Shown here: positions 26,151 through 34,367 of the stretch, one piece after another
Position numbering within the stretch: the first letter of the stretch is position 1
Layout: each line of letters opens with the position of its first letter
Assembly (NCBI GenBank): GCA_015067845.1
Contig: SVLT01000015.1
Coordinates: forward strand, 1-62,205
Source of the DNA: Oscillospiraceae bacterium
Lineage (GTDB): Bacteria; Bacillota; Clostridia; Oscillospirales; Oscillospiraceae
Direction of reading: 5' to 3'
Length of the DNA stretch: 62,205 bases
Notes under the pieces: model-generated
The model's database searches: none
The model's input: only the letters and a program-made list of their open reading frames with translations
Told to the model about the DNA's origin: nothing
Program-made: the position numbers and the translations under genes

Positions 26151-26447
26151 ATGTTAAAAAAGAGTATTGCCGTATTGTTGCTGGTGGCGATTTTGGGCGG
26201 TATGCTTGTTGCCTGTGACGAGCAAGCCCAGGGCATCACCAGCGAAAAGGCCGTGGAAATCGCTTTGGCGGATCTGGGAGTCAGCTCCGATGAGGTGGAT
26301 TCCGTCCATGTTCATGAGGGTGTATACGATAAGCAGGTCTGCTACAATGTGTACATTACCGCGGACGGTGAGTCCCTGACTTATGTAGTCAACAAGCTGA
26401 ACGGCGACATTCTGAACATCCAGGAAGGCGCGGCTCACAGCCATTGA
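26151..26447 (+). CDS. Small PepSY-domain lipoprotein
   Basis: A 98-aa predicted lipoprotein: lipobox LVAC (Cys at about 22), then one PepSY domain (SEKAVEIALADLGVSSDEVD ... NKLNGDILNIQ). The end AAHSH is His-rich. A TATAAT lies about 35 bp upstream (26109-26114) and AAACGGGAGG before the start. Its own terminator follows. Same domain as the protein encoded just upstream but too divergent to be a recent copy. Confidence 0.82.
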   Translation: MLKKSIAVLLLVAILGGMLVACDEQAQGITSEKAVEIALADLGVSSDEVDSVHVHEGVYDKQVCYNVYITADGESLTYVVNKLNGDILNIQEGAAHSH

Positions 26448-26450
26448 TAC

Positions 26451-26498
26451 AAAAAACCGAGTGTCGATTGCGTAACAGCAGTCCTCACTCGGTTTTTG
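26451..26498 (+). terminator. Terminator after small PepSY lipoprotein
   Basis: AAAACCGAGTG (26453-26463) pairs with CACTCGGTTTT (26486-26496), with T run. Confidence 0.8.
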
Positions 26499-26501
26499 AT
26501 A

Positions 26502-26629
26502 TGTCATTGTAGGGGCTGGCGCCCACGACAGCCCGTTTCGTTTTGCTGAAAAATCTTCTTACGGGGCGTCGAGGGCATAAACTATGGTATGATTGCCACA
26601 CCAGTCTGCGGACTGGTTCGCAATGACAT
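26502..26629. repeat. Composite repeat: family B core with family A ends
   Basis: Starts TGTCATTG and ends GCAATGACA, like family A, but the interior is family B (GTAGGGGCTGGCGCCCACGA ... GGGGCGTCGAGGGC). Suggests one element inserted in, or recombined with, the other. Confidence 0.6.
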
Positions 26630-26645
26630 GTAATTTGCGGGGCTT

Positions 26646-27770
26646 TTATAGGATCACCAGTTCGAACAGCGCGAGGATGATCAAAAACGCAAAGTTAAAT
26701 GCGGAAAACAGCAGAACATAGTACCGGGTTTTGCCCTTGTTAGCCTTGGTGTACTCCCGGAATGTGATCAGGCTTGCCAGGGATGCGATCAGCGTACCCA
26801 CGCCGCCGATGTTCACGCCCAGCAGAAGCTCCTTATAATTCTGGGTGAACTGGGACAGCAAAATGGCCGACGGCACGTTGCTGATAATCTGACAGGAAAG
26901 CACAGAAAACAGCAGCGTGCTTTTTTCCAGCAGCATGGAGAAGAGATTTCGCACGACATCGATCCGTGCCATATTTCCGGAGAAAATGAAGAAAAATACG
27001 AAGGTTAGCAAAAGCGGATAGTCCACCATTTTCAGTGCTTCTCTATCTATAAATATCAGCACCGCCGGAATGACGATCAAACCGATCCAGTAGGGGATGC
27101 CACGGAAAACGATGGCGATGGCCAAGGCAAACAGCGCCAGATACACCGCTGTCCGCCCTTTGGGCAGGTACGCCGGCTGAGCGGCCAGTTCCAGAGGCTC
27201 GGGTTTGACAAAAATCAGACAGCATATGGTGATCATCACCACGGCCAGGATAAACGGCGGTGCCATGATCAGCATAAATTCCAGGTTTGGAATGGCAAAC
27301 TTGGTGTACAGGTACAAATTCTGGGGATTGCCGAAAGGGGTAAGCATACCGCCCAGATTGGCGGCAATATTCTGCATGATAAAGGTAAACGCCATGTATT
27401 TTCCCTTGCCGGTAGTGGACAGAACAAACAGTCCCAGGGGCAGGAATGTCAAAAGTGCCATGTCGTTGGCAATGAGCATGGAGCCGATAAAGGTGATGTA
27501 CACCAGCGCCAAAATGCTCAGCCGGGCATTTTTGAAGACCCGGACGATCTTCTGCGCCAAAATATAGAAAAAGCGGATATTTTTCAGGGCGCACACCACC
27601 GCCAGCACGCAAAACAGGCAGGTCAGGGTTTTCAGGTCAAAATAGTCCAGGTATGCCTTGTCCGGCGGAACGATCAGACAGGTGATCGCCGCAGCCACCA
27701 TGGCCACCACCATCACCACGTTTTTTCTGACAAAATCCGCACATATGTGAATCAAATGGGATATTTTCAT
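26646..27770 (-). CDS. ArsB/NhaD/CitM-superfamily ion transporter
   Basis: A 374-aa integral membrane protein with about 10-11 helices of the ion transporter superfamily (SLC13/CitMHS/ArsB-like). The conserved GGMLTPFGNPQNLYLYTKF segment and the mirrored SNVPSAILLSQFTQNY segment are the two inverted re-entrant motifs of this fold. An upstream extension of 23 codons is open, but the ATG at 27768-27770 has AGAAGGA at 6-7 nt. Substrate (arsenite, dicarboxylate or Na+/H+) cannot be decided. Single gene with own promoter. Confidence 0.85.
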   Translation of the reverse strand: MKISHLIHICADFVRKNVVMVVAMVAAAITCLIVPPDKAYLDYFDLKTLTCLFCVLAVVCALKNIRFFYILAQKIVRVFKNARLSILALVYITFIGSMLIANDMALLTFLPLGLFVLSTTGKGKYMAFTFIMQNIAANLGGMLTPFGNPQNLYLYTKFAIPNLEFMLIMAPPFILAVVMITICCLIFVKPEPLELAAQPAYLPKGRTAVYLALFALAIAIVFRGIPYWIGLIVIPAVLIFIDREALKMVDYPLLLTFVFFFIFSGNMARIDVVRNLFSMLLEKSTLLFSVLSCQIISNVPSAILLSQFTQNYKELLLGVNIGGVGTLIASLASLITFREYTKANKGKTRYYVLLFSAFNFAFLIILALFELVIL

Positions 27771-27797
27771 ACCATTCCTTCTTTCTTCGCCCGGGTT

Positions 27798-27826
27798 ATT
27801 ATGGTACAAATTGCGGATTTTGTCAA
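27798..27826 (-). promoter_or_regulatory. Promoter for the ion transporter
   Basis: Minus strand TTGACA (27821-27826), 17 bp, CATAAT (27798-27803), directly after the hflC terminator. Confidence 0.8.
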
Positions 27827-27862
27827 TAAAAACCTGCACAGGTTTCCCTGTGCAGGTTTTCT
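27826..27862 (-). terminator. Terminator after hflC
   Basis: Stem AACCTGCACAGG (27831-27842) with CCTGTGCAGGTT (27847-27858); minus strand continues TTTTTATTG. Confidence 0.85.
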
Positions 27863-27871
27863 TTCCTTTTC

Positions 27872-28750
27872 TTATTTGTCCGCACCCATGAGGATTTGAG
27901 CAAGATCCGAATTCTGATCCAGAATGATGGTCTTTTCTTCGCCGGTGAGGCTGGCTTTCAATGCATCCAGGGCAAGAATGAATTCATAAAATTCCTGCTT
28001 ATCCTTGGAATTGTAGGCCTCGGCCAGCAGACGCATGTATTCTGCCTCGCCTTCGGCTTCCAGCACAGCCGCCTCAGCTTCCGCGTTGGAGACCATGATG
28101 TTCACCTGCTTATCCACGTCATTGACGATCTTGGACGCTTCAAAATTACCGTTGGCGGTATATTTTTCTGCCATCTGATTCCGCTCGGAGATCATACGGG
28201 TGTAAACCGCGTTCTGGTTGGATTCCGGCAGGTCAAACCGCTTGATCTTCACGTCTTCCACTTCAATGCCGTAGACCTGAGCCTGTTCGTTGACGGTGGA
28301 GGTGATGGATTCATAAATGTCGTTACGTTCGCCGCCGTCATTCATGTTGATGATGTCGGATTGCTTCAAATTACCCAGGGCAATTTTCAGTGCGGTATAG
28401 GTGATGGCATCCAAACGCTCCTCAGCAACGGATGTGGTACCCAATGCCCGGTAGAACTGCTGGGGATCGTTGATATTCCACAGAATGTAGCAGTCCACAG
28501 TCATGTTCTGCTTGTCGGAAGTGATCACCGCAGAGGGCGGGATGTCATACAGCTGCGTGGCCTTGGAGAAGTACTTTACCGAGTCGATAAAGGGGATCTT
28601 AAAGTGCAGGCCGGACTGAGTTTGCGTGTTGACGATCTCGGAAAACCGGAAGGTACAGGCGTACTCATTTTCCTTGACAGTATAAACAGAAGAAAAGGCA
28701 ACGATCACCAGCACCAATGCAACAATGCTGATCCAAATTGTTTTTTTCAT
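27872..28750 (-). CDS. hflC: HflC-like SPFH/prohibitin protein
   Basis: A 292-aa membrane-anchored SPFH-domain protein; HflK and HflC form a large cage around FtsH and modulate membrane-protein degradation. One N-terminal helix (ISIVALVLVIVAFSSVYTV), then the SPFH domain (about 20-200) with GLHFKIPFIDSVKYFSKATQ, and a helical C-terminal region rich in Ala/Glu (NAEAEAAVLEAEGEAEYMRL). The preceding hflK gene ends one base before, so the two are coupled. Confidence 0.92.
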   Translation of the reverse strand: MKKTIWISIVALVLVIVAFSSVYTVKENEYACTFRFSEIVNTQTQSGLHFKIPFIDSVKYFSKATQLYDIPPSAVITSDKQNMTVDCYILWNINDPQQFYRALGTTSVAEERLDAITYTALKIALGNLKQSDIINMNDGGERNDIYESITSTVNEQAQVYGIEVEDVKIKRFDLPESNQNAVYTRMISERNQMAEKYTANGNFEASKIVNDVDKQVNIMVSNAEAEAAVLEAEGEAEYMRLLAEAYNSKDKQEFYEFILALDALKASLTGEEKTIILDQNSDLAQILMGADK

Positions 28751-28751
28751 A

Positions 28752-29729
28752 TCAGTTACCTCCTACGATGGATTCCAGGGGCAGCAGCATATTCATGGAA
28801 TTGCTGTCGCCGGTGTTGATAAATACCTTTACGTCGGGCAGAATCTGGGAAATGGTTTCATAATACATCCGGGAGCGGGTGATGCCGGGATTTTGCTTAT
28901 ACTCCTCGTACATGGCATTGAACATAGCCACTGCTTCCGTGGCCTCGTTGATACGCTTTTGCTTCAAATACTCAGCATTTTGCAGAAGTTTGTCCGCCTG
29001 GGCCTCTGCCTCGGGGAGTTTGGCGTTTTGGTAGGCCTTGGCGTCGTTGAGCACAGCTTCCGCGTTCTGCTTGGCGGTTTCCACAGCCTTAAACGCCTCC
29101 ACAACAGCAATCGTAGGCGGTTCCGCATCCTGGATGCGTACATCAATGAGGGTCAGACCCACATCATATTCTGTCAGGATATCGGAAACCAGTTCCTTGA
29201 CCTGTAACTGAATATTCTCCTTGCCGTCGGTGAGCACAGCGTCCACGGTGGACGAACCCACCACGTTACGAACCTGACTCTGGATCAGATTTTTCAAAAT
29301 CAGCGCCGGATCGTTGGAAGAAAACAGATACTGCACCGGGTCGGAGATCTTGTATTCCACGAAGAAGTCCACATTGACGATGTTGTAGTCGCCGGTGATC
29401 ATGGAGCTTTCGTCATCCACAGTGGTGGTGGAGCCGTCTGCGTTGGTCACATAGCCCAGCTCGATTTTTTGGTAAACGTTTATGTCCACTTTATGGGCCT
29501 GCTGGATGCCGAAGGGGACTTTGAAATGCAGACCGGGTTCGGTGATGTCGGTGACTTTTCCGAATGTGGTCACCACCGCCTGCTGTTTGTCGTCTACGGT
29601 GTAGAAGCTTGTCAGCACGCCCACCAGGACGAAAATACCCAGCAGACTCCAAAGGACAATGTTGCGGATCTTTTTAAAATTTGGGGGATTTTTTGAGGTA
29701 AAAGAAAACCTGTATGTACCGTTTATCAT
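28752..29729 (-). CDS. hflK: HflK-like SPFH/prohibitin protein
   Basis: A 325-aa partner of HflC. N-terminal cytoplasmic stretch, one membrane helix at about 23-44, SPFH domain with TVDDKQQAVVTTFGKVTDIT, GLHFKVPFGIQQAHKVDI, and a long helix (AKQNAEAVLNDAKAYQNAKL and PEAEAQADKLLQNAEYLKQK). GAAAGGAGAACAAT precedes the ATG. It lies 20 bp after the DUF1836 gene and one base before hflC; all three are probably one operon. Confidence 0.92.
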   Translation of the reverse strand: MINGTYRFSFTSKNPPNFKKIRNIVLWSLLGIFVLVGVLTSFYTVDDKQQAVVTTFGKVTDITEPGLHFKVPFGIQQAHKVDINVYQKIELGYVTNADGSTTTVDDESSMITGDYNIVNVDFFVEYKISDPVQYLFSSNDPALILKNLIQSQVRNVVGSSTVDAVLTDGKENIQLQVKELVSDILTEYDVGLTLIDVRIQDAEPPTIAVVEAFKAVETAKQNAEAVLNDAKAYQNAKLPEAEAQADKLLQNAEYLKQKRINEATEAVAMFNAMYEEYKQNPGITRSRMYYETISQILPDVKVFINTGDSNSMNMLLPLESIVGGN

Positions 29730-29749
29730 ATTGTTCTCCTTTCAGAATT

Positions 29750-30307
29750 TTAATCGTTTTTTAGTTCTGCCGCCATGGTAATGGCCTGCTGGCGCATCGT
29801 GGACGCCGCCCAGGCGGTGAGCATGACTTTCAAAACTTTTTCCACCCGATCCCGGGCACCGGGGACGGGCTCCGCATAATCTGCCAGAACCTGCCGGATG
29901 TAGGCATCCCGCCCGTCCGGGTCGTTCATTTTGCGGTGATGCACCGCCAACCGCAAAAACAGAAAATAGAGCTGGCTGTCGTCAATGAGGTCGTCGGTCT
30001 CATCGTCCAGATTACCGTTGATGTAGGTCATCAGGCTGACGATCTGCTCCATTTGCAGGGCGTCTTTCAGCATATTGATGTTGATGATGCGGCAAAGTTG
30101 ACGCAAGGTGTACTTTTTCGCCACGGGTTTTGTTAAAAAACCCCGCTTGACCCAGTTTTGGATGGTGTAGGGTTCCAGACCTGTGACCGCAGCCACCTGG
30201 CTGAGCACCATTCCGCCACCTAAAAACATGGATTCAAAGTTTTTTTGTGCTTGATCTGCCTCATCCATGGGGATGGACAAGACTGTGCCGGGGATGTTCC
30301 ACTCCAT
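29750..30307 (-). CDS. DUF1836 protein with MerR-like helix-turn-helix
   Basis: A 185-aa protein. Residues about 28-80 (MVLSQVAAVTGLEPYTIQNW then VKRGFLTKPVAKKYTLRQLC) form a MerR-like winged helix, and the rest is all-helical, matching the DUF1836 family. Likely a DNA-binding regulator. It is the first gene before hflK-hflC and has its own strong promoter, so it may regulate that operon. Target unknown. Confidence 0.8.
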   Translation of the reverse strand: MEWNIPGTVLSIPMDEADQAQKNFESMFLGGGMVLSQVAAVTGLEPYTIQNWVKRGFLTKPVAKKYTLRQLCRIININMLKDALQMEQIVSLMTYINGNLDDETDDLIDDSQLYFLFLRLAVHHRKMNDPDGRDAYIRQVLADYAEPVPGARDRVEKVLKVMLTAWAASTMRQQAITMAAELKND

Positions 30308-30338
30308 TGGGGGTACCTCCTTTTTATGTGGTGATTTG

Positions 30339-30367
30339 ATAATATCATATGGTTACGTGATTGTCAA
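30339..30367 (-). promoter_or_regulatory. Promoter for DUF1836-hflK-hflC
   Basis: Minus strand TTGACA (30362-30367), 17 bp, TATTAT (30339-30344). Confidence 0.85.
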
Positions 30368-30395
30368 GAGTAATTATTAAACTATTTGTAAACAA

Positions 30396-30426
30396 TAAAA
30401 AGAAACCCTCCCCCGAGGGGGAGGGT
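30396..30426 (-). terminator. Terminator after nrdD (family C half-repeat)
   Basis: ACCCTCCCCC/GGGGGAGGGT hairpin followed on the minus strand by TTTCTTTTTATTG. It is a single arm of the family C repeat serving as a terminator. Confidence 0.75.
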
Positions 30427-30435
30427 ATGTACGTA

Positions 30436-32634
30436 TTACAGATGCAGTACCCGGTCTTTGATCTCCTGGGTGCGTCCCTGGTTCCAATACTGGGTGCCGA
30501 TGTAGCCGCAGGTGCGCCGGGCCACATTCATTTTGCTCTGATCCGTGTTGCCGCACTGGGGGCAGACCCAGATCAGCTTGCCGTCATCTTCCCGGATCTG
30601 GATTTCTCCGTTATAGCCGCATTCCTGGCAGAAATCCGACTTGGTGTTCAGCTCGGCGTACATGATGTTCTCGTACATGAACTGCATCAGCTCCAGCACC
30701 GCGTCCAGATTTTGCTGCATATTGGGCACTTCCACATAGGAGATGGCGCCGCCGGGGGACAGCTGCTGGAAGTCAGCTTCAAAACGCAGCTTTGTGAAGG
30801 CGTCGATCTCCTCCGTCACATGGACATGGTAGGAGTTGGTGATGTAGTTGCGGTCGGTGATGCCGGGGATGATGCCGAACCGCTTTTGCAGGCACTTGGC
30901 GAACTTGTAGGTGGTGGACTCCAGGGGCGTGCCGTAGAGGGAGAAGTCGATATTGTGCTTCTCCTTCCAGCCCTTACAAGCATCGTTCATGTGCTGCATC
31001 ACCTGCAGGGCAAAGGGCTTTGCCTCCGGGTCGGTGTGGGATTTGCCCGTCATGTACTTGACGCACTCGTACAGGCCGGCGTAGCCCAGAGAAATGGTGG
31101 AATAACCGCCGTAGAGCAGCTTATCGATGGTTTCGCCCTTTTCCAGTCGGGCCAGCGCGCCGTACTGCCACAGAATGGGGGCGGCATCGGACAGCGTGCC
31201 CTTCAGCCGTTCGTGGCGGCACAAAAGACCCCGGTAGCACAGCTCCAGACGCTCGTCAAAGATCTGCCAGAATTTGTCCATATCCCGTCCGGAGGACAGA
31301 GCCACGTCCACCAGATTGATAGTGACCACGCCCTGATTGAACCGGCCGTAATATTTGTGCTTGCCCGGCTCGTAGTTGCCGGCATTGGCGATGTTGCCCA
31401 CGCCGGCCTCGGTAAACCGGTCGGGAGTGAGGAAGGAACGGCAGCCCATGCACACATACACATCGCCCTTCAATTCCAACATCTTCTTTTCACTGATGTA
31501 GTCCGGCACCATCCGCTTGGCGGTGCAGGCGGCGGCCAGCCGGGTCAGATACCAGTAGGGCGTGCCCTCACGGACATTGTCCTCTTCCAAAACATAGATC
31601 AGCTTGGGGAACGCGGGAGTGATCCACGCGCCCTTTTCGTTTTTCACGCCCTCAATGCGCTGGCGGAGGGCTTCTTCAATGATCAGGGCAAGATCCTTCT
31701 TTTCCTGCTCGTTCCGGGCCTCGTTCAGGTACATATAGACGGTGATAAAGGGGGCCTGTCCGTTGGTGGTCATCAGGGTGACCACCTGATACTGGATGGT
31801 CTGCACGCCCTTTTTGATCTCATCGCGCAGACGCTCCTCCACCACCTTGGCGATGGCGTCCTCCGACACATTCGCACCGTAAATTTCCAGCTCCTTTTCC
31901 ACAGCTTTGCGGATCTTCTCCCGGCTGACCTGGACAAAAGGCGCCAGATGGGTCAGGGAAATGGACTGACCGCCGTACTGGTTGGAGGCCACCTGGGCGA
32001 TGATCTGGGTGGCGATGTTGCAGGCGGTGGAGAAGGAATGGGGCTTTTCGATCATGGTGCCGGAAATGACAGTGCCGTTTTGCAGCATATCCTCCAGGTT
32101 CACCAGATCGCAGTTGTGCATATGCTGGGCATAGTAGTCCGCATCGTGGAAGTGGATGATGCCGGCCTCGTGTGCGGCAACGATGTCCTGGGGCAGCAGA
32201 ATTCTGGTGGCGATGTCCTTGCTCACCTCACCGGCCATGTAGTCACGCTGAACGGCGTTGATGGTGGGGTTCTTGTTGGCGTTTTCCTGCTTGACTTCCT
32301 CGTTGTTGGACTCGATGAGGGTCAGGATCCGGTCGTCGGTGGTGTTGGCCTGACGCAGCAGACTGCGGTTATAGCGATAGGTGATGTAGCATTTCGCCAC
32401 CTCGTATGCGCCGTGGGCCATGATGGCCTTTTCCACCAGGTCCTGGATCTCCTCCACGGCGGGACTGCGGCCCATTTCCTCGCAGGCGATCTCCACCTGC
32501 ATGGCGATGCGGCGGATCTGCAGGGGGGTCATGCGCACCTTTTCCTCCGTTGCCTCGTTGGCCTTGGTGATGGCGGTGATGATCTTTTCAATGTCAAAGG
32601 ACACTTCCGCACCGTTTCTTTTGATGATCTTCAT
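30436..32634 (-). CDS. nrdD: Anaerobic ribonucleoside-triphosphate reductase
   Basis: A class III glycyl-radical reductase that makes dNTPs without oxygen. It has 732 aa: an N-terminal ATP-cone (1-95, MKIIKRNGAEVSFDIEKI), the catalytic barrel with CMGCRSFL and NLVDVALSSGRDMDKF, a zinc site CQECGY/CPQCGN near 670-700 and the glycyl radical loop RRTCGYIGTQYW at the C-terminus. No nrdG activase gene is adjacent, although it usually is. Two NrdR-like boxes overlap the promoter. Confidence 0.97.
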   Translation of the reverse strand: MKIIKRNGAEVSFDIEKIITAITKANEATEEKVRMTPLQIRRIAMQVEIACEEMGRSPAVEEIQDLVEKAIMAHGAYEVAKCYITYRYNRSLLRQANTTDDRILTLIESNNEEVKQENANKNPTINAVQRDYMAGEVSKDIATRILLPQDIVAAHEAGIIHFHDADYYAQHMHNCDLVNLEDMLQNGTVISGTMIEKPHSFSTACNIATQIIAQVASNQYGGQSISLTHLAPFVQVSREKIRKAVEKELEIYGANVSEDAIAKVVEERLRDEIKKGVQTIQYQVVTLMTTNGQAPFITVYMYLNEARNEQEKKDLALIIEEALRQRIEGVKNEKGAWITPAFPKLIYVLEEDNVREGTPYWYLTRLAAACTAKRMVPDYISEKKMLELKGDVYVCMGCRSFLTPDRFTEAGVGNIANAGNYEPGKHKYYGRFNQGVVTINLVDVALSSGRDMDKFWQIFDERLELCYRGLLCRHERLKGTLSDAAPILWQYGALARLEKGETIDKLLYGGYSTISLGYAGLYECVKYMTGKSHTDPEAKPFALQVMQHMNDACKGWKEKHNIDFSLYGTPLESTTYKFAKCLQKRFGIIPGITDRNYITNSYHVHVTEEIDAFTKLRFEADFQQLSPGGAISYVEVPNMQQNLDAVLELMQFMYENIMYAELNTKSDFCQECGYNGEIQIREDDGKLIWVCPQCGNTDQSKMNVARRTCGYIGTQYWNQGRTQEIKDRVLHL

Positions 32635-32669
32635 ATGGTTTCCTCCGGTAGTTGCAAAATGTTACAGCG

Positions 32670-32778
32670 TGTCATTGCGAGGAGGACGAAGTCCGACGTG
32701 GCAATCTCCCGGTGATATTTACCGAATTGCCACATTGTACCGGGAGATCGCCACGGCCCGTTGGGCCTCGCGATGACA
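32670..32778. repeat. Family A dispersed repeat, copy 7
   Basis: TGTCATTGCGAGGAGGACG ... GCCTCGCGATGACA; centre ACCGAATTGCCACATTGTAC as in copies 1 and 9. Lies in the nrdD leader. Confidence 0.85.
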
Positions 32779-32824
32779 TACAAAAACAAAAATGTTATGC
32801 AAAAAATTGCGTCGTGCACGACTC

Positions 32825-32876
32825 ATTATACTACATCTTGTGTTTTTTGCAAGTACCAAATCGCTAGATACTGTGT
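32825..32876 (-). promoter_or_regulatory. nrdD promoter with two NrdR-box-like sites
   Basis: Minus strand TTGCAA (32847-32852), 16 bp, TATAAT (32825-32830). ACACAAGATGTAGTAT (32828-32843) and ACACAGTATCTAGCGA (32861-32876) resemble the NrdR box ACACWWTATATWGTGT, with three and about four mismatches. They start 33 bp apart, about three helical turns, the geometry expected for tandem NrdR binding. Confidence 0.55.
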
Positions 32877-32940
32877 TTTTATTTTTCGGTAGGCATTCCG
32901 ACAAAAAAGGAGAAATTTGGAAAAATTTAAGAAATATCCA

Positions 32941-32969
32941 TTGAAAAACGGGTATAATTATCGTATAAT
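32941..32969 (+). promoter_or_regulatory. Promoter for galM
   Basis: TTGAAA (32941-32946), 17 bp, TATAAT (32964-32969). Confidence 0.8.
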
Positions 32970-32999
32970 AAGGCAACTGCCAAGTAAGGAGAAATGAAA

Positions 33000-34028
33000 A
33001 TGAGCGAATTTTTCGGTATTTTGCCCGACGGCAAAAAAGCTTACCTATATACCATTCAAAACGGAAAAATGACAGCGGTGCTGTCCGACATGGGCGCAAT
33101 GATCCACAGACTGTTCGTCCCGGACCGTAACGGCAAGCTGGCGGATGTGGTGCTGGGTTTCGATACCCCGGAAAAATACTGGGAGGGCGGCAGATTTTTG
33201 GGCGCTGTTGTGGGCCGGAACTGCAACCGCATCGGCGGCGCGGCCTTTACCCTGAACGGAAAGCACTATCAGCTGGAACGCAACGACAAGGGAAAGAACA
33301 ATCTCCACAGCGGTCCGGACTTTTTCAAGCGGCGGATCTGGAATGTGGACAGTCTGACGGAAAACGCCATCACCTTCAGTCTGGAAAGCCCGGACGGCGA
33401 CCAGGGCTTCCCCGGCAATGCCCACATCCGTGTGACCTACACCCTGGAGCAGGGCAACACCCTGCGTATCACCTACTCCGGCATCTGTGACCGGGACTCC
33501 GTGTTCAATTTTACCAACCACAGCTATTTCAATCTGGCCGGACATGACCGTCCGGAAAAGGCCATGGATCAGATCTTGACCATGCCTGCCCGGTTCTTCA
33601 CCCCCTCGGATGCGGAGAGTATTCCTACCGGGGAAAAGCGGAGCGTGGAGGGCACGGCTATGGATTTCCGCACCCCCAAGGCCATCGGCCGGGATATCGA
33701 TCTGGACGAGGAGCCCCTGCGTCTGCAAGGGGGTTACGACCATAATTTTGAGGTGTTTGCCAACCCCTGCGCCATTTTGTCCGACCCGGACTCCGGACGC
33801 ACCATGGCGGTGAGCACCGATTGTCCCGGTATGCAGCTGTATTCCGGCAACTATCTCAGTGGCGAGATCGGCAAGGATGGGGTGTCCTACTGCCGCCGCA
33901 GCGGCGTGTGTCTGGAGACCCAGTTCTACCCCAACGCCCTGAATTATCCCCAATGGCCCCAGCCCATCGTCCCCGCCGGGGAGAAATATCACAGCGAGAC
34001 CCGGTTTGTTTTTGGCATTGAACCCTGA
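33000..34028 (+). CDS. galM: Aldose 1-epimerase
   Basis: Interconverts alpha and beta anomers of aldohexoses such as galactose. It has 342 aa: GAMIHRLFVPDRNGKLADVV, the NRIGGAAFTLNGKHYQL motif, catalytic His in NFTNHSYFNLAG, and general base Glu in CLETQFYPNALNYPQWP. Two in-frame ATGs lie 6 bp apart (32994 and 33000); the second has better spacing (8 nt) from AAGGAG and is chosen. No other galactose gene is adjacent. Confidence 0.95.
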   Translation: MSEFFGILPDGKKAYLYTIQNGKMTAVLSDMGAMIHRLFVPDRNGKLADVVLGFDTPEKYWEGGRFLGAVVGRNCNRIGGAAFTLNGKHYQLERNDKGKNNLHSGPDFFKRRIWNVDSLTENAITFSLESPDGDQGFPGNAHIRVTYTLEQGNTLRITYSGICDRDSVFNFTNHSYFNLAGHDRPEKAMDQILTMPARFFTPSDAESIPTGEKRSVEGTAMDFRTPKAIGRDIDLDEEPLRLQGGYDHNFEVFANPCAILSDPDSGRTMAVSTDCPGMQLYSGNYLSGEIGKDGVSYCRRSGVCLETQFYPNALNYPQWPQPIVPAGEKYHSETRFVFGIEP

Positions 34029-34080
34029 TCATTGGGCAATTCCCACAAAATGCAGAGGAAAAAATCTGCTAATGCGTTCA

Positions 34081-34109
34081 TTGTAAAAAAGACACTGTTT
34101 TGATATAAT
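34081..34109 (+). promoter_or_regulatory. Promoter for mgtC-like gene
   Basis: TTGTAA (34081-34086), 17 bp, TATAAT (34104-34109), followed by a family C repeat in the leader. Confidence 0.7.
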
Positions 34110-34144
34110 ATATACTTCTCCAAGAGAGTGCCGCACCGATAATA

Positions 34145-34320
34145 CCCTCCCCCGGGGGGGTGGATTTGAATTCGCTGTTAGCGAATTCAAAGACGGGTGA
34201 GGAATGGCGAAAAGACGGATGTTTGCGGAAGCGCGACAGAACGGAAAAACAATCAGATTACTGCCCGCATTCCTCTTCCGCCTCACATTCGTTCGGCACC
34301 TTCCCCCCCCGGGGGAAGGT
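34145..34320. repeat. Family C dispersed repeat, copy 6
   Basis: CCCTCCCCCGGGGGGG ... ACCTTCCCCCCCCGGGGGAAGGT; inside, GAATTCGCTGTTAGCGAATTC is a perfect palindromic hairpin (34169-34189). Confidence 0.8.
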
Positions 34321-34367
34321 AGTGGCGCGGGCTTTTGGAAATCATCAAATATCAAGGAGTGTGAAAT

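Noticed and set aside
30361..32715. 784-codon open frame on the plus strand opposite nrdD
   Set aside because: Antisense shadow of nrdD produced by high GC third positions; runs through repeats at both ends.
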